A stretch of DNA of 64,000 nucleotides, from positions 136,843,989-136,907,988 of the forward strand of contig CP136068.1 of assembly GCA_032622095.1 (NCBI GenBank), given 5' to 3'. A model generated the notes under the pieces. It was not told where the DNA came from, made no database searches, and worked only from the letters and a program-made list of their open reading frames with translations. Source of the stretch: Siphonodentalium dalli (lineage: Eukaryota > Mollusca > Scaphopoda > Gadilida > Siphonodentaliidae). Positions 36,583 to 48,631 of this stretch are shown one piece after another. The position numbers and the translations under genes are program-made. Within the stretch, counting starts at the first letter, position 1. Each line of letters opens with the position of its first letter.

Positions 36583-38640
36583 TTAGCCTCTGACGGCTAT
36601 AATCGGATAGATGCGTTCCTGAGTGTTGTCCCGAAATGGCGCAGACGGCTTTGGTGCAACCGTCCCCACTGCTTCGTCGATGGGCTCCTTGTGCACGACC
36701 ATTGATATATCCTCAGGTTGCTGGTCAAACTGCTTATTGTGCATAATGGCTGACCTTGGCAAGTGTCGTTTTACAAATTTCCACCAAAATCGGTTAGTTA
36801 ACAGAATGAAATTCACTACTGCTGTTATTAATAGGGCATAATACCACCATGGCCATCTATCTAATTCATTGGAGGGGGTGATATTGACTAAGTCAGGCAT
36901 GTGAATCTTTTTGATCGCCTTTAGATTGTGCGGGAGTTTGATGCGAGTCTGATTCGGAAATGTGTCGCGGAAGGCTTCTATAAGATACGACTACTATTGT
37001 CTAAATGCGGTAACCTGTGTGCGAGCTCATCCGTTGGTATGCGTGACTCTTCGTGAAAATAGGCTGAGAGTTCCATGCGGATCTTTGACGCGGTACAGGA
37101 CGCATTTAAACGTAGTAACCCTACTGGTGGCGTTATTCGCGTTGGCGCGGTGCTCGTTATCTCTCGGCATACGATTGTAAAGCTGAACGGTTGATTGGTC
37201 GATAACAGCCATTGACCCTGCGATAAATACTAGGCCAACGGGAATGTAATGCCTATCAAACGCAGGCGGCTTTGGTGATTTCGTCCCCACTGCTTCGTCG
37301 ATGGGCTCCTTGGGCACGATCATTGGGATATCCTCATGTTGCTGGTCTAACTGCGTATTGTGCATAATCGCTAACCTTGGCAAGTGTCGTTTTACAAATT
37401 TCCAAAGAAAATCGGTTAGTCAACAGAATGAAAATCACTATTGCTGTTATTAATAGGGCATACTAAGACCATGGCCATCTATCCAATTCATTGGAGGGGG
37501 TAATATTGACTAGTTCGTTCACTAAGTCAGGCATGTGAATCTTTTCAATCGCATTTATTTTGTGCGAGAGTTTGATGCGAGTCTGATTCGGAAATGTGTT
37601 GTGGAATGGTTTCCATAAGATATGACTATACTATTGGCTAAATGCAGTAACCTGTGTGCGAGCTCATCCGTTGGTATGCGTGACTCTTCGTAAAAATAGG
37701 CTTAGAGTTCCATGCGGGTGTTTGACGCGGTGCAGGACGCATTTAAGCGTAGTAACCCTAAGGGTGGCGTTATTCGCGTTGGCGCGGTGCTCATTATCTC
37801 TCGGCATACGATTGTGAAGCTCAACGGTTGATTGGTCGATAACAGTCATTGACCCTGCGATAAATAATGGGCCAACGGGAATGTAGTGCCGATCCTTACT
37901 AGTGTGGCACATGCACGTTGAATATCGCCATCGTCGGCGAGGAACAATGTCATTAGGCAGCTTCGTTTGTCGGTTACAGTGTAGATAGGGCTGTGAAATT
38001 GGCACGCGTTAAGCCCGGGGCCTGTACACTTCTTGTATTCTTCATGGTCCAGGGTTGTATACCGTGTCCTACTGGGATTGATTGCAAAGTATTTCGTTTC
38101 TATGTCATATTGGGCTACAAATCATCCTCACTCTCTGAGTCTCTTTGGGTTAATGATAATTTTGTATGAAAACGCAGTGTCAAGTTATACACTTTGAAAG
38201 GCGAAGCTGTTCCCGCAGTTCGGCTAAAGGAATGGGTATGATTATAAATATACGGTCACTATCCAATGCTGTAGCGCACGCCAAGTGCCTATATAGTTGC
38301 CACAACTCAGTTGATGGATCATTGGGGAATGGCAATCCCAGCGGTAGTTTGGTGGCGACATCTGCAAGTAATGCTTGTAGACGTTGGGGCGTTATTATAC
38401 TCGGAGATAGTCGGCCTATCACGAGCATGTCAAGTTGAACGCACAGATGTTCCATGTACTGATCACTACTAGCGACCAGGTGGCGAAGTTCACTGGCCAA
38501 AATGTCGAATTTAAGGTAAGCAAGTAGGTACTGTTCGGTGTGCTCTATTTGGTGGTGGATATCAGTAGTCAGATTGGCTCTTTTGCTCCTCAAACATATT
38601 GAAGTCGGGCTTGTTGAACAAGATATCAGTAGGCTGGTAG
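36583..38640 (-). pseudogene. Gypsy-type env (F-like fusion glycoprotein) remnant
   Basis: Three minus-strand pieces follow the order of errantivirus/baculovirus-F-like envelope proteins. At 38593-38180 there is a basic RSKR site near the start and then LSPSIITPQRLQALL, LWQLYRHL and IIIPIPL. At 38005-37664 there is a cysteine-containing ectodomain stretch. At 36900-36583 there is a membrane anchor (WWYYALLITAVVNFILL) and cytoplasmic tail. Such proteins mediate membrane fusion in infectious Gypsy elements. The copy is dead: frames shift between pieces, and a block of about 620-637 bases is duplicated in tandem (see the repeat entry). It is antisense to the host intron. Integrase is absent between pol and env. 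Confidence 0.72.
36640..37900 (-). repeat. Tandem duplication inside the env remnant
   Basis: GGCTTTGGTG with its downstream context occurs at 36647 and 37268 (621 apart), and CCTGTGTGCGAGCTCATCCG at 37014 and 37651 (637 apart). The two copies differ by small changes, so the duplication is not recent. It repeats the ectodomain-to-tail portion of env. Confidence 0.88.
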
Positions 38641-38929
38641 GCCTTACTAATTTGATTTTTACTCGGCAGCTCCTTGGGAGTTATCATTATTATAGATACA
38701 TTTAGAGCGAATTATACAATAAATTAGTTTCAATGCGCTTACAATACAAACATGGCACACATCCTAAAATTATAGTAAATAGCGAATGGATAAAATTATA
38801 TACTAAGAACCTAACTAGAAAATACGCAAACTTAACCTTACCTCGCAGCTTGCAAAATCTTTAGGTTGAAATTTGGAGGAATTTAATGCGGCCACACCTG
38901 CATGTGTTTCCGTGATTGTAAGGTTATTG

Positions 38930-39320
38930 TCATTTATATCTACTTCCACTTCTGCGTTTTCCTGTTCTGTATATGCACTAGGGGTGTTCGACTGAGCATG
39001 TCTGCATAGTGATTCTCCGGGCATGTTATGTATTCAATGTTACAGTTATATCCACTATAACCAAACTATCAAAGCCCACTGTTGGATTTTCTTGTTCTAC
39101 GTGGGGGATTCCAAGGTATATTTTAAAAGTTTATGGTAAGTTTTTATTGTAAAAGTGGCATTACAGAGGTAATGGTCTAGGCTTTGCAATGCAAAGTGAA
39201 TTGCATATGCTTCTTTTCCGACAGTCGGCCCAGTTGCGAGAGATAATAGATCGGTTCTTCAATGACATCTTCACCTAACTGGGTCAGACATGAGCCAATG
39301 CAGAAGTCACTCTAAGTAGA
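38930..39320 (-). pseudogene. Gypsy-type RNase H fragment (end of pol)
   Basis: On the minus strand the reading goes through SDFCIGSCLTQLGED and PIYYLSQL, then, after a shift, EAYAIHFALQSLDHYL and finally ENHYADMLSRTP. These match the RNase H region of Ty3/Gypsy pol, including the Tyr/Leu-rich helix and the closing ADxLSR motif. Env-like frames begin about 300 bases further on, so protease, most of the reverse transcriptase and integrase are missing. A 64-codon frame just upstream (39521-39327) may be another piece of the element but is not recognised. Confidence 0.7.
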
Positions 39321-39589
39321 ACGTACTTAGATGAAATAACGGAGAATTGTATGATCAACTTTGGTCTTTAATAAATCGTCTTCAAATATATGCGTTATTT
39401 CGTCAATAATCCTACCATCAATTCCAATCTTGCATGGAATCTCTATATAATCGTGAACCCCGATAAAGTCTCTTTCGCTATCTAATCGTAAGCCTATATT
39501 GGCTGGATTTAATTTACACACTTCCTCCGCATGAGTCGACAGAAATTCAGTAGGAATGTTGCTGTATCCATGATATAACTACGTCCGGT

Positions 39590-41141
39590 GTGACTAAAAA
39601 ACTCCCGGACCAGCCTGGACCACCCCTGTGGAGTATAGGGGTGATTATAATGGCATTATATGTGTGGGGTTGTCATGGAAACCCACCCACGCACGGACAG
39701 GGATCGCGGCGACACAGAAGTGTCGCAATTAACCCTCAAAATGCCGCCATCGGCGAATATGTTCGTCGCGAATGACAGCCCGGACCGCCCCTGTGGTGTC
39801 TATAAGTAATTTTAGTAGCCATAACCGTGCGGGGGTGTCATGGAAAGCCAACGATACACGCATGTTGGTCACGGCCGAACAGAAGTTGCGATATTAACCC
39901 ATAATTTGCCAGATTCAGCCAGAATTACAATATTGTGCCCACAATAACAAGACTCGCAGCCCGGACCCTCGTATCGCCCGCGTAGAGCTAATAACTCCTC
40001 ATATATATGTTGCGGAAGTACCGTCGACTACATTCGCGAAGAAACAAGGGCGAATCGCCCATCAAAGCCTGTGAATAATCCCCAAAATTGCCACCGTCAC
40101 AGAATATGTTTACCGCTAACGAAGCCAATAGCCTGGACCAGCCCGGACCGCCCCTGTGGCGTCTATGGTGATTTTTGTGGCCATATATGTGCGTGTTTGT
40201 CATGAAAACCCACATACGCACGGAAGGTGGTCACGGTCAAACAGACGTGCTGATATTAACCCTAAACTTGCCACCCACGCACATATATGGCCACTAAATT
40301 CACACCAGACACAACAGGGGCGGTTCGGCTGTAAACTTCTTTAGCAGTAAACATATTCGGCGACGGTGGAATTTTGGGGGTTAATTGCCAGGCTTTGGTG
40401 GGTGATTCGCCCTTGTTTCTTCGTGTATATCGATGTCTTTCTATGACACCCCCGCATGGTTATGGCTACTAAATTCACCCCTAGACACCACAGGGGCGGT
40501 CAAGGCGGTTAGCTTCATTCGCGGCGAACATATGTGACCCGCCATATAAAATCCAGTCGGAAGTCGGGATTTTTTTACCCTGTGCCAATGCATTCTCTTA
40601 TATATGCGAGTCGACCATATGTCGCCTCGCATATATAACAAAATGCATTGGCCTAACAATTTTTTATCATTTTTGTTTAAATAAATGTTTCTGACAATTT
40701 TTAGGACATAAAATAAAAAACACCCATTACCCTGCAGGGAGCCCCACACATAGATTGAAGCATATAGACGAGTGTCGTCTGCTTATGTTTGTCTGGGGCT
40801 CTGTATGGGTGAAATTATAAAATTGTTAAAGAATACAAGAAAAAATTATTAAAATTGTAAAAAATTGTTAGGCCATTGCATTCTCTTATATATGCGAGGC
40901 GACCTATGGTCGACTCGCATATATAAGAATGCATTGGCACAGGGTAAAATAAATCCCGACTTCCGACTGGATTTGATATGGCGGGTCACATATTCGCCAT
41001 TTTGAGGGTTAATAGCTACACTTATGTGTGGCTGTGACCCCTGTCCGTGCGTGAGTGGGTTTCCGTAACACATATATTGCCATTAAATCACCACTCTACT
41101 CCGCAGGGGTGGTCCGGGCTGGTCCGGGCGGAGTTTAGTCA
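39590..41141. mobile_element. Inverted-repeat element with GC-rich subrepeats (element F)
   Basis: The left end TGACTAAAAAACTCCCGGAC and the right end, inverted, match over about 190 bases (39590-39780 versus 40960-41141). The left half repeats a CCCGGACCGCCCCTGTGG...GTCATG(G/A)AA(A/C)CC unit about three times (39600, 39780, 40140) and the right half holds inverted units (40340-40520). Family-A hairpin sequence is inserted inside. No transposase frame was found. Confidence 0.78.
40573..40945. mobile_element. Family-A hairpin pair nested in element F
   Basis: Two family-A hairpins (40580-40652, 40869-40939) lie in opposite senses and are flanked by CCCTGTGCC and GGCACAGGG. The sequence between includes the linker GTTAAAGAATACAAGAAAAA and an extra segment (40690-40810). 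The outer TTAA-CCCTTTACCC ends are missing; instead ATTTTTTTACCCTG and CAGGGTAAAATAAAT form the edges. Confidence 0.8.
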
Positions 41142-41318
41142 AACTCATGCACTACGTCCATCAAGTCCATCATATGCTGCAGAGATAAGCTATATATCCA
41201 GAAATATGAACATGGCAATACCATATACACGTTGATAACATGATCTAGTATAGTTGTATCCTATATAGATTTTTCATACTATCAGAATTACACGACCAAA
41301 TGACATGGAAGAGCGAGT

Positions 41319-41771
41319 CGCTGTAGGTTACACTGGTGTAAATGTTTTCCATAGGCCTCAGTGCTAACTTTTTAGCGTATAGTGTTGGCAATATAAATGT
41401 TGGGTCCAAAATTTTCTTTAAATCTGAAAAATTGACATTTTGGGAAACTTTTTACACAAAAAAATCATGTCTGTCTAGCAGGGAATTCGCCTTTAAATCT
41501 TATGTTTTCGTAACTAGTGTCAGAACCGCATAAAAAAAATAGTCATATTTTAGACCACACCAAAAAATTCAAACTTCACTACAAAGGGTTAATTCCTGTG
41601 CCAATGGTTATTTTACCTATGGGAAATCATAGGGAAGAGGTGTGATGATTTTTTTATGTGAAAAGCACACAAGGCTATTGACCAATCAGGGCCCAGTGTC
41701 TATTTTATTCTCTCCTATACATCCGCTAGATGTCACTCGGAACCTTATTTACACCAGTGTAACCTGCAGCG
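41319..41771. mobile_element. MITE with 25-bp terminal inverted repeats
   Basis: CGCTG(T/C)AGGTTACACTGG continuing to TGTAAAT is found inverted at both ends. The 13-base direct repeat GCGAGTCGCTGTA occurs at 41313 and 41769, overlapping the ends, so the target-site duplication cannot be set exactly. No ORF of note is present. Confidence 0.82.
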
Positions 41772-42078
41772 AGTCGCTGTAGCGAAAGTTGCACAAGACT
41801 GACGCAGCAAATTATTGTCATACGTTGATCTATTGATTAATATGGGCATTCTAGTGGCTGTTATGGGCATTCTAGTGGCTGTTATGTCTAAATTGGTCAT
41901 ATGATAAATAATTTACGATTAATTCTAGAATCGGAATGGATCGAAAGCGATTACCAACAGGCAGGTCACTGACTTATATTGGTTAAAACTCTAACTAAAC
42001 AGAGGTTTTGCCCACCCTTATATCACGTTCTGCTTTAAACTCGAGTCACGTTGCCTCCCATATATAAATTGGGTACAT

Positions 42079-42168
42079 TACTCATATTTAAATTCGTTCA
42101 GTACTATTTTTTGCACAAAAAACAACGCGCGAATTTAAACTGAGCGAGAAATGGTACGACTAACTCGG
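42079..42168. repeat. Solo hairpin of element D
   Basis: It matches the left 90 bases of the element at 47603-48382: TTTAAATTCG(TTC)AGTACTATTTTT and its inverse GAATTTAAA-(C)TGAGCGA. Confidence 0.75.
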
Positions 42169-44395
42169 TTATAAGTTTAATATACACGAGAGAAAATTAA
42201 AGGTTTTTTTTTTTGATTAATCGATATATGAGATACAACAATAAATCAAGTGTACACCAGACAGAGCGACATACACAGACAGACAGACAGACAGAGAGCG
42301 TGGGGGACAGATATATGGAGAATAATCGTGACTTCAGTTGTGGTATGGAACGATCTCACCGTCGGCATGGTCCAGATATTTAGACCTGACACGAGACTAA
42401 CTTGCCGAGAGTCCGAACCAATTCTCGCTCTAAACATATCTGGAACCAAAGAACCACTTGGTTCTTCTTTGCAACTTTATGAAGAACCAACTTGTTCTAC
42501 GCGGTGGGGGGGGGGTTTACTGAGAACCAGTTGGTTCTTTGGCCGTGAAGATCCATATAAGGAATTGTGTGTCTCTTAAATACCCATGCGATGAACCAAA
42601 CGAAGAACCAAAAGCTAACAAAGAACCAACAAATATATATACATCAATATACATGTGTCCCTACAGTGGAACCAAATAAGCTTTTGCGATATCTAAGTCA
42701 TAACTACTATAGTGACAACCAATTGTTTTATAGTAATTCGTGTATTGAGAGCTTATATATGATTAAATTATTCGTGATGATCGTGGATGACTTAGGTAGG
42801 GTACATACTGAAAACCCAAAAGAACGTTATATAACCGCGCGATCAGAGTTATTACCTTTAAGTGAATGTGATGTGTATCCGAGAAACGCCCGTATTAATA
42901 TGAAATCCTTACTACTCCACTAAGAAATGTACCTACCACGGGAAAGGTGAACACGTTTTTGTTCATATGACAGAAAAATGTCAGTTTAACAAGTTCGACT
43001 ACGCATATTGTAACGATAATTATTTTTCCAATGTAGAATTATTTCGTTCATCATTTGTGAAAGGTCAATTGTTTACGAAATGTACAAGAAGTGTCGGTTT
43101 TGCTTTGGAGAGTTGGCCTTCCGTTCGATCGAATTTGTTCACACATTTATAGTGCATTTTATGTAACTCGGCGTTTACAAGCCTACAAGGGGACTTATGT
43201 TGCAGGTTTAACCAGCTGGAGTCATATATCTCAATTTCCATTAGCGTCCACCAAATGAACCGTTATTTAATGAATCGAAACGTGAAGTTTTACTGGAAAC
43301 CTTTCGCATAATGAACTACTTTTCTTAAGAATTACGAATAGGGTACTACGTCACTAGAATGTGCGTTCTTTCTATGAGTTGTCGTTTGCCATTCCCTTAG
43401 TTATGTTTACGGTCTCCGGAAGCCAAGCATCGGCACACGAGGTTTCCATGAAATAGTCGAGCATATCACTGATTATGACCTGATAACAATGCAATGCAGT
43501 AAAGAAACAATCACTGCAAACAGATCCATATCACCTTACTTCGAGTGGCAAACATTTTGACCGGCAAATTTGTTTCACCAACGGACTCGTAGGCCCTAGT
43601 CGTTAATTCTGCGAAAGGTGTTTGGATCGTCCGAATAAATTATGACTACTATTATCAATTATGGTAGTTCACTGTGCGAATTGCCCGATGTTGTTGTTCA
43701 TTGTTTAGTATACAAAAGACATAACAATAGTTCCAACTCTTAATTAGGTATGTAAATCATCCATGTGGGTCGGTGAGACAGCAGTCACGTGTGGCATGAT
43801 ATATAGAGGATTTTCAATGAGTTATGTTGGGATTTTATGAAACGAGTTTGAAAATTTTGATTCGCAACGAGTCTTAGCCGAGTTGTGAATCAAATTTATC
43901 AAAAGGGTTTCATAAAATCTTATATTCCAAAATAACGAGTTGAAGATCTTGTATATCACATGGAAAAACTAGAGCTTTATGCATTTTTAACAGATCAAAA
44001 TCTTTAACAGAAGCTGAAAATGCATGCCAAATGCATATATGTATGAACGGCGTTGTGAGAATGTGATAAATTCTTTCATGAATGCATGACGGAAGCGCTT
44101 TTAGCAGCTGAGTCCAGAGTTAATATTATCTGGAACTACACATGGCATCACATCCGGTCGGCATTGGTTATTACGATACGAAAATCGACGCACCATCCAT
44201 TGTTATTCAACAATTCATGAAGTTATTCTCTGTGCGACAATAAGAGAAATGATGCGACGACAGACATCCGACTTAACATCCCGTCGATCGTTGCATTCTA
44301 CGGTTAATCAGTGGTGATGGGGAGATCAATTTACACCCTCACCCCCCGCGGAACTGACCAAATTTCTGTCTCTTGAACAATTCCAACAGGGTAAT
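42169..44395. other. Intron 1, end part, no exon recognised
   Basis: A hairpin at 43800-43940 (TATGAAACGAGTTTGAAAAT against its inverse, loop GCCGAG) resembles the one at 34240-34400. A short (CAGA)n run is at 42276-42295. AAAGAACCA(A/C) phrases recur between 42440 and 42630 on both strands. ORFs here carry no known domain. Confidence 0.5.
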
Positions 44396-44487
44396 ATCTC
44401 TTTCCCTCCCTCTCACCTCGTTACCTCTCCTTACTCCCTCTCTCTCTCGCTAGTCTCTCTCTCTCGCTAGTCTCTCTCTCTCGCTAG

Positions 44488-44573
<86 letters not shown>

Positions 44574-44790
44574 ATATCTCGCTAGGCTCTCCCACCTTCT
44601 CTCTCTCCCTCTATCTCTATCTCTCTCTTTCTGTCTCTCTATCTCTCTCCTTCGTCTTTCTATCTCATTCTCTCTCCCTCCCTCTCACCTCGTTACCTCT
44701 CCTTACTCCCTCATCTCGATATATATCTCGCTCTAGCTCTCGACTCCCTCCTCTGTTTCTCGCTTCCTCGCTCGTCTCTCTCTCGTTATT
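44396..44790. repeat. TC-rich low-complexity tract
   Basis: A pure (TC)n core at about 44494-44567 is flanked by CTCGCTAGTCTC and TCCCTCCCTC variants. It ends about 65 bases before exon 2 and may merge with its pyrimidine tract. Confidence 0.95.
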
Positions 44791-44855
44791 TCCTTCCCGT
44801 CTAACCTAGCTATCACACGAATACCGTGTACGTTGACCTACTATTTTTGTTACAG

Positions 44856-44943
44856 GTACAGATCATAAATGGTTCATGTTCGGAGTTGAAGCCTTACTCA
44901 ATACCACGACAAGAGGCGACTACAAGCTGTATGACCGGTACCC
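44856..44943 (+). CDS. Exon 2 of the PAN-ILEI protein: linker
   Basis: An 88-base exon lies between the acceptor CTATTTTTGTTACAG| and the donor TACCC|GTGAGT. Entered in phase 0, as exon 1 demands, it is open for 29 codons with one base left over, exactly what exon 3 needs. It encodes residues 107-135 including GSCSELKPYSIPRQ and two cysteines, apparently the linker between the PAN-like and ILEI domains. The case rests on splice quality and matching phases on both sides; the peptide itself has no known motif. Confidence 0.7.
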
Positions 44944-45399
44944 GTGAGTTTCACGTCCAGGCACATATACTAGGGGAAAGCTGAATTTTTCAGGGATTAA
45001 TAAGAACATGTTTATGAAAAACTTGGCAAAAGTTCCATAGAATCCGAGTTGAGCTTTTTGAGATATCATGATGTTTCGTAATGGTGCAAATTCTGACGAA
45101 ATTCCATTAAAGCATATGCGAATGCAGTCACATGTAGGCTATTTATGGACGCAATCTTCACACATACCCGTCCATCATGGATCAGGTGTCGATAGATATG
45201 CGTAATTGATGCTAGAGCTTACTAACAGTCGATATTCCATGATTGTGATGACATTTATTGCCGAAGAGAGCATATCAATCGCATGGTGATTCAAAATTTC
45301 CTAACAAAAGAGGGCAAGTAAAGATATTCAGACGACAATGAGCTAAAATATGAACCATTATACTAAAACAGTGGTTAATTCAGAAAAGGAAAGTGATAA

Positions 45400-45880
45400 G
45401 ATATATCGAACCATCATCCTTCCTTGGCAACGGTTGCTAGGCAACTATCCCACATCGAAGAAATACAAATATGACTGATATTATGGCAGTTTTAACAATC
45501 TAACCTACGTCATGCAGCATTTTATGGTGAAAATGATATTAGTTGTTGTTAGAGTGGATCTGGCTGGACAATTACCATAGTTCTTACTTACAGGGGTGGT
45601 AACTGTTGCTAGGGACATACCCGAAATCGAAAAATGCTGAGCTGACTTATATTATGTAGTTTTGACAAACTTATATAAACTACGTCATTATCATTTTATG
45701 GTGAAACAATTGTAATAGTTTTTGTTATGCACACTTAACTGATATTATGGTAGTTTTAACAAACTAAACTACGTCATGTAACATTTTGATATTGAAAACA
45801 ATTATTATAATTGTTGTTAGTGTGAACATGACAGTAAAGTTGCCGCATTCGTTACCTAACGGGCGGTGTAATGGTTGCTA
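45400..45880. repeat. Imperfect tandem repeats, 130-200 bp
   Basis: TATGGTAGTTTTAACAA(A/T)CTAA with CTACGTCATG(C/T)A and a following TTGTTGTTAG...GTG recurs at 45483, 45650 (diverged) and 45745. GG(T/C)AACGGTTGCTAGG-like phrases start the units. Confidence 0.75.
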
Positions 45881-47440
45881 TGGACATATCCACATTTGAA
45901 AACATACCATATGTATTTGGCCATGGGTGTGGGGAATATGCACACATGGAGTGACTGTATTGCCAATGGTGATGTCAATTGGTATTCAATGATTGACTGT
46001 ATGATCATGAATGTGGTGAATATGTATACATATTGTGACGATGTGACCAATTGTCCAGTGTAGGGCGTATACCTGGTGTGCCTGTATTGTTACTGATATG
46101 TGTATGGTCATGTGTGATGTGCATAGGTTTTCACAAGTATTGCTGAACGGTGATGGGTGGGGTGTATGTGTAAACAGAGAGCGATTATATTGTCAGCTGC
46201 GTGGTGTTTATTTATATATGGAGTGACTGTATGTTACTGGTGGGTTGTACATGTGTATATTGGGTGGCTATGGCTTTCCACAATAACTCAATGATATGTT
46301 AATCGATAGAGAGGTCACGTCATAGAGTCCTCCCTCTTGGTGGCGTCTTTACACACTGGAGGATATGCTAAACGACTTTCCTGACAATAGTTGATAAATT
46401 TTTTATGATAATGGGCTAGAGTAACCACATATTATGGCCCCTCTCAGTTCCGTTTCAAAGTTCTGCCAATTTCTTTTTAAAAACATGGCCAGAATCCCAA
46501 AAGACGTTTTCTCACAATTCCACACTACATACTTTAAAATTAAATGTTCATGACTCATAATGTACGGTGATAAGTCGATTAATTAACATGTCTAATAACC
46601 AAGTGAGTCACACTTTGCTACCTTTTCAGAGCATTATGTTTCGAATATATGTGAAAATCAACTTTTTACCCAATTTAATTGCCATTTTGGAAGCCATCTT
46701 GAGTAATTTGGTCATTAAACACCTTAGTGTGACACATTTAAGATAGCGCAAACCAATAAACACCTTTCGAAACTAAGACAGTTACATTTTACTTTGAAAA
46801 AATGGTTCAAACATGAGAAGATACTTTTTGCCGATATTTATGTCAAGTTTGTGAGAGTAAAATCCAATATTCCCCAGTAATGTCTTTGTTACAACAGTAA
46901 CAATTAACCAAAGTGTATCAAGCATATTAGTTTTCAATGTATAGAAGGCAGAATATCCAATTGTATTCATCAACCACAACATGTAAGCGATTGCAGGGCA
47001 CACTGGGGTAGTATCTACCATTTTTCATATTTTGGCGGCCATTTTGGTGGCCATATTGAGCCAAAGTAACAACTTTTGTTCCTATGAGTTGGAATACCGA
47101 TGGGTAATGGTATGTCTCACTCACATTCCACAGTTCTGCTCATTCCTTGTTGAAATATGTATATAAACCCAATTGTGATTTTTTGGTGAAATTTAATACC
47201 GCGTTGTGTAAAATCAAAATGTTTAGTGATCGGAAGAGGCTAGGAACCCAAGAATTCCTTTTTTCATTACCCCAATGATAACTTAATATAAAAATATAAA
47301 AATAAGGTCAGAATCATCAACCAGTTCCAAACAGTAGAAACTGATATAGAATATATTAGTGAAAAAACGTCATATTTTCCACTTCCGGTGGCCATTTTGG
47401 CGGCCATTTTGAATAAATGAAATTTATTCATTCATATAAG
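45850..47440. mobile_element. Element E, older partial copy
   Basis: The order is the same as in the full copy at 49302-51831: a minisatellite-like GTATACAT/GTGACTGTATGGTCAT region (45900-46260), then GCTTTCCACAATAA(C/A)TCAA, then TTTTCCTGACA(A/T)TAGT and the CCATTTTGGCGGCCATTTTG tract (47390). The left terminal repeat is not found. Confidence 0.78.
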
Positions 47441-47602
47441 TAAGGCGTACTCAATTATCAATAGATCGACATGTCGCACGACGTAATACCTCATAAACTC
47501 CCTGAGTAATTGCGAATTAAACTTTGCCAGGTCAGATAATCAATTTTGGCGGCCATCTTGGATTCAATGGCCTCGAAACACGTGACCATTGACTACCTAC
47601 CT

Positions 47603-48382
47603 TACTCGTATTTAAATTCACGCAGTACTATTTTTCGCGCACCCGTCGTTGCGCGAATTTAAAAATGAGCGAAAATAGTACGACTCCTGAGTTTAGACCA
47701 AACCACAGGGAAATAAGAAGGCTACGTCGACGAAGTACATACATTGTATATACATTGCGGAAGGTTGGACCGAATAGTATGCTTGTAGGACTATAATTTA
47801 CATGCGGACAACCACGTGTAAACCATTAATGCTATGTACATGTATGACAAAATTATATAGCAACAAATCATGGTAACATCATTGATGTTGAAATACTTGT
47901 AAGAAATACACATATTGCAGACTGAAGGTGCACGAAAGCACGTCGCCGTATTCACAAAGCTAGCGTGACACCGTGACCAAACAGTCTGAGGTAGTTAATA
48001 TGTCAACACAACCCACAGCCAAGTTTTGAATTTGTCTTATGAAAGTTTTCTATACGTGGTTTCAGTTTACTTCTTTGAGTTCATTTAAATTATGTTTATA
48101 ACTATTTCAATATCAGAATAATTATTTGGGGCGTATAAACACCAGTCTTCACAACACATTGATGATGCAGTTATGTTAATTTATGCACGATGTAAAGCCG
48201 TCGTGATGGTGTTTAATGTGCACACATATCTTCATAGACGATTAAGATCTCAAACTGTCATCAAATCCATTTACGAAAATATTTTTGTCAGTTTTTAATT
48301 CGCGCAGATAGGTGCGCGAATTCAAAGTGCGCGAATTCAAAACTGAGCGAAAAATAGTACTGCGCGAATTTAAATACGAGTA
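47603..48382. mobile_element. Element D: 780-bp inverted-repeat element
   Basis: TACTCGTATTTAAATTC(A/G)CG with CAGTACTATTTTTCGC at the left returns inverted at 48340-48382. Each end is itself a hairpin (GCGCGAATTTAAA arms). No transposase is present. The interior has no recognisable coding sequence. Confidence 0.82.
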
Positions 48383-48504
48383 CGGTATCGGTCAGGAGAA
48401 AATACTAACTGGATTGAATATTATTTACATCTTTGCAAGAACAATTACTTTATGTACATGTTTTTTCTGGCTGATCATTTCCCAATCATGAAGTAACGTG
48501 GATC

Positions 48505-48631
48505 ACAGGAGCCTGGAATTTGGTCAATACCCCTCTTTCATTGGCGGAACCAGCACCGGGACCGCAGTCCCGGGTGCTGGTTCCGCCAATAAAAGAGGGT
48601 TTTTTTTTTAACCAAATTCCAGGCTCCTGTG
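48505..48631. repeat. Long GC-rich hairpin, about 58-bp arms
   Basis: CACAGGAGCCTGGAATTTGG...GGCGGAACCAGCACCGGGAC and its inverse meet at CGCA. The right arm has an extra T run. GTGGAT and GTGGATTA flank it. This is a recently formed or well-preserved palindrome. Confidence 0.95.

Noticed and set aside
38454-38518. Good-looking donor TTTAAG|GTAAGC on the + strand
   Set aside because: It lies on the antisense strand of the env relic; no acceptor or conserved + strand peptide goes with it.
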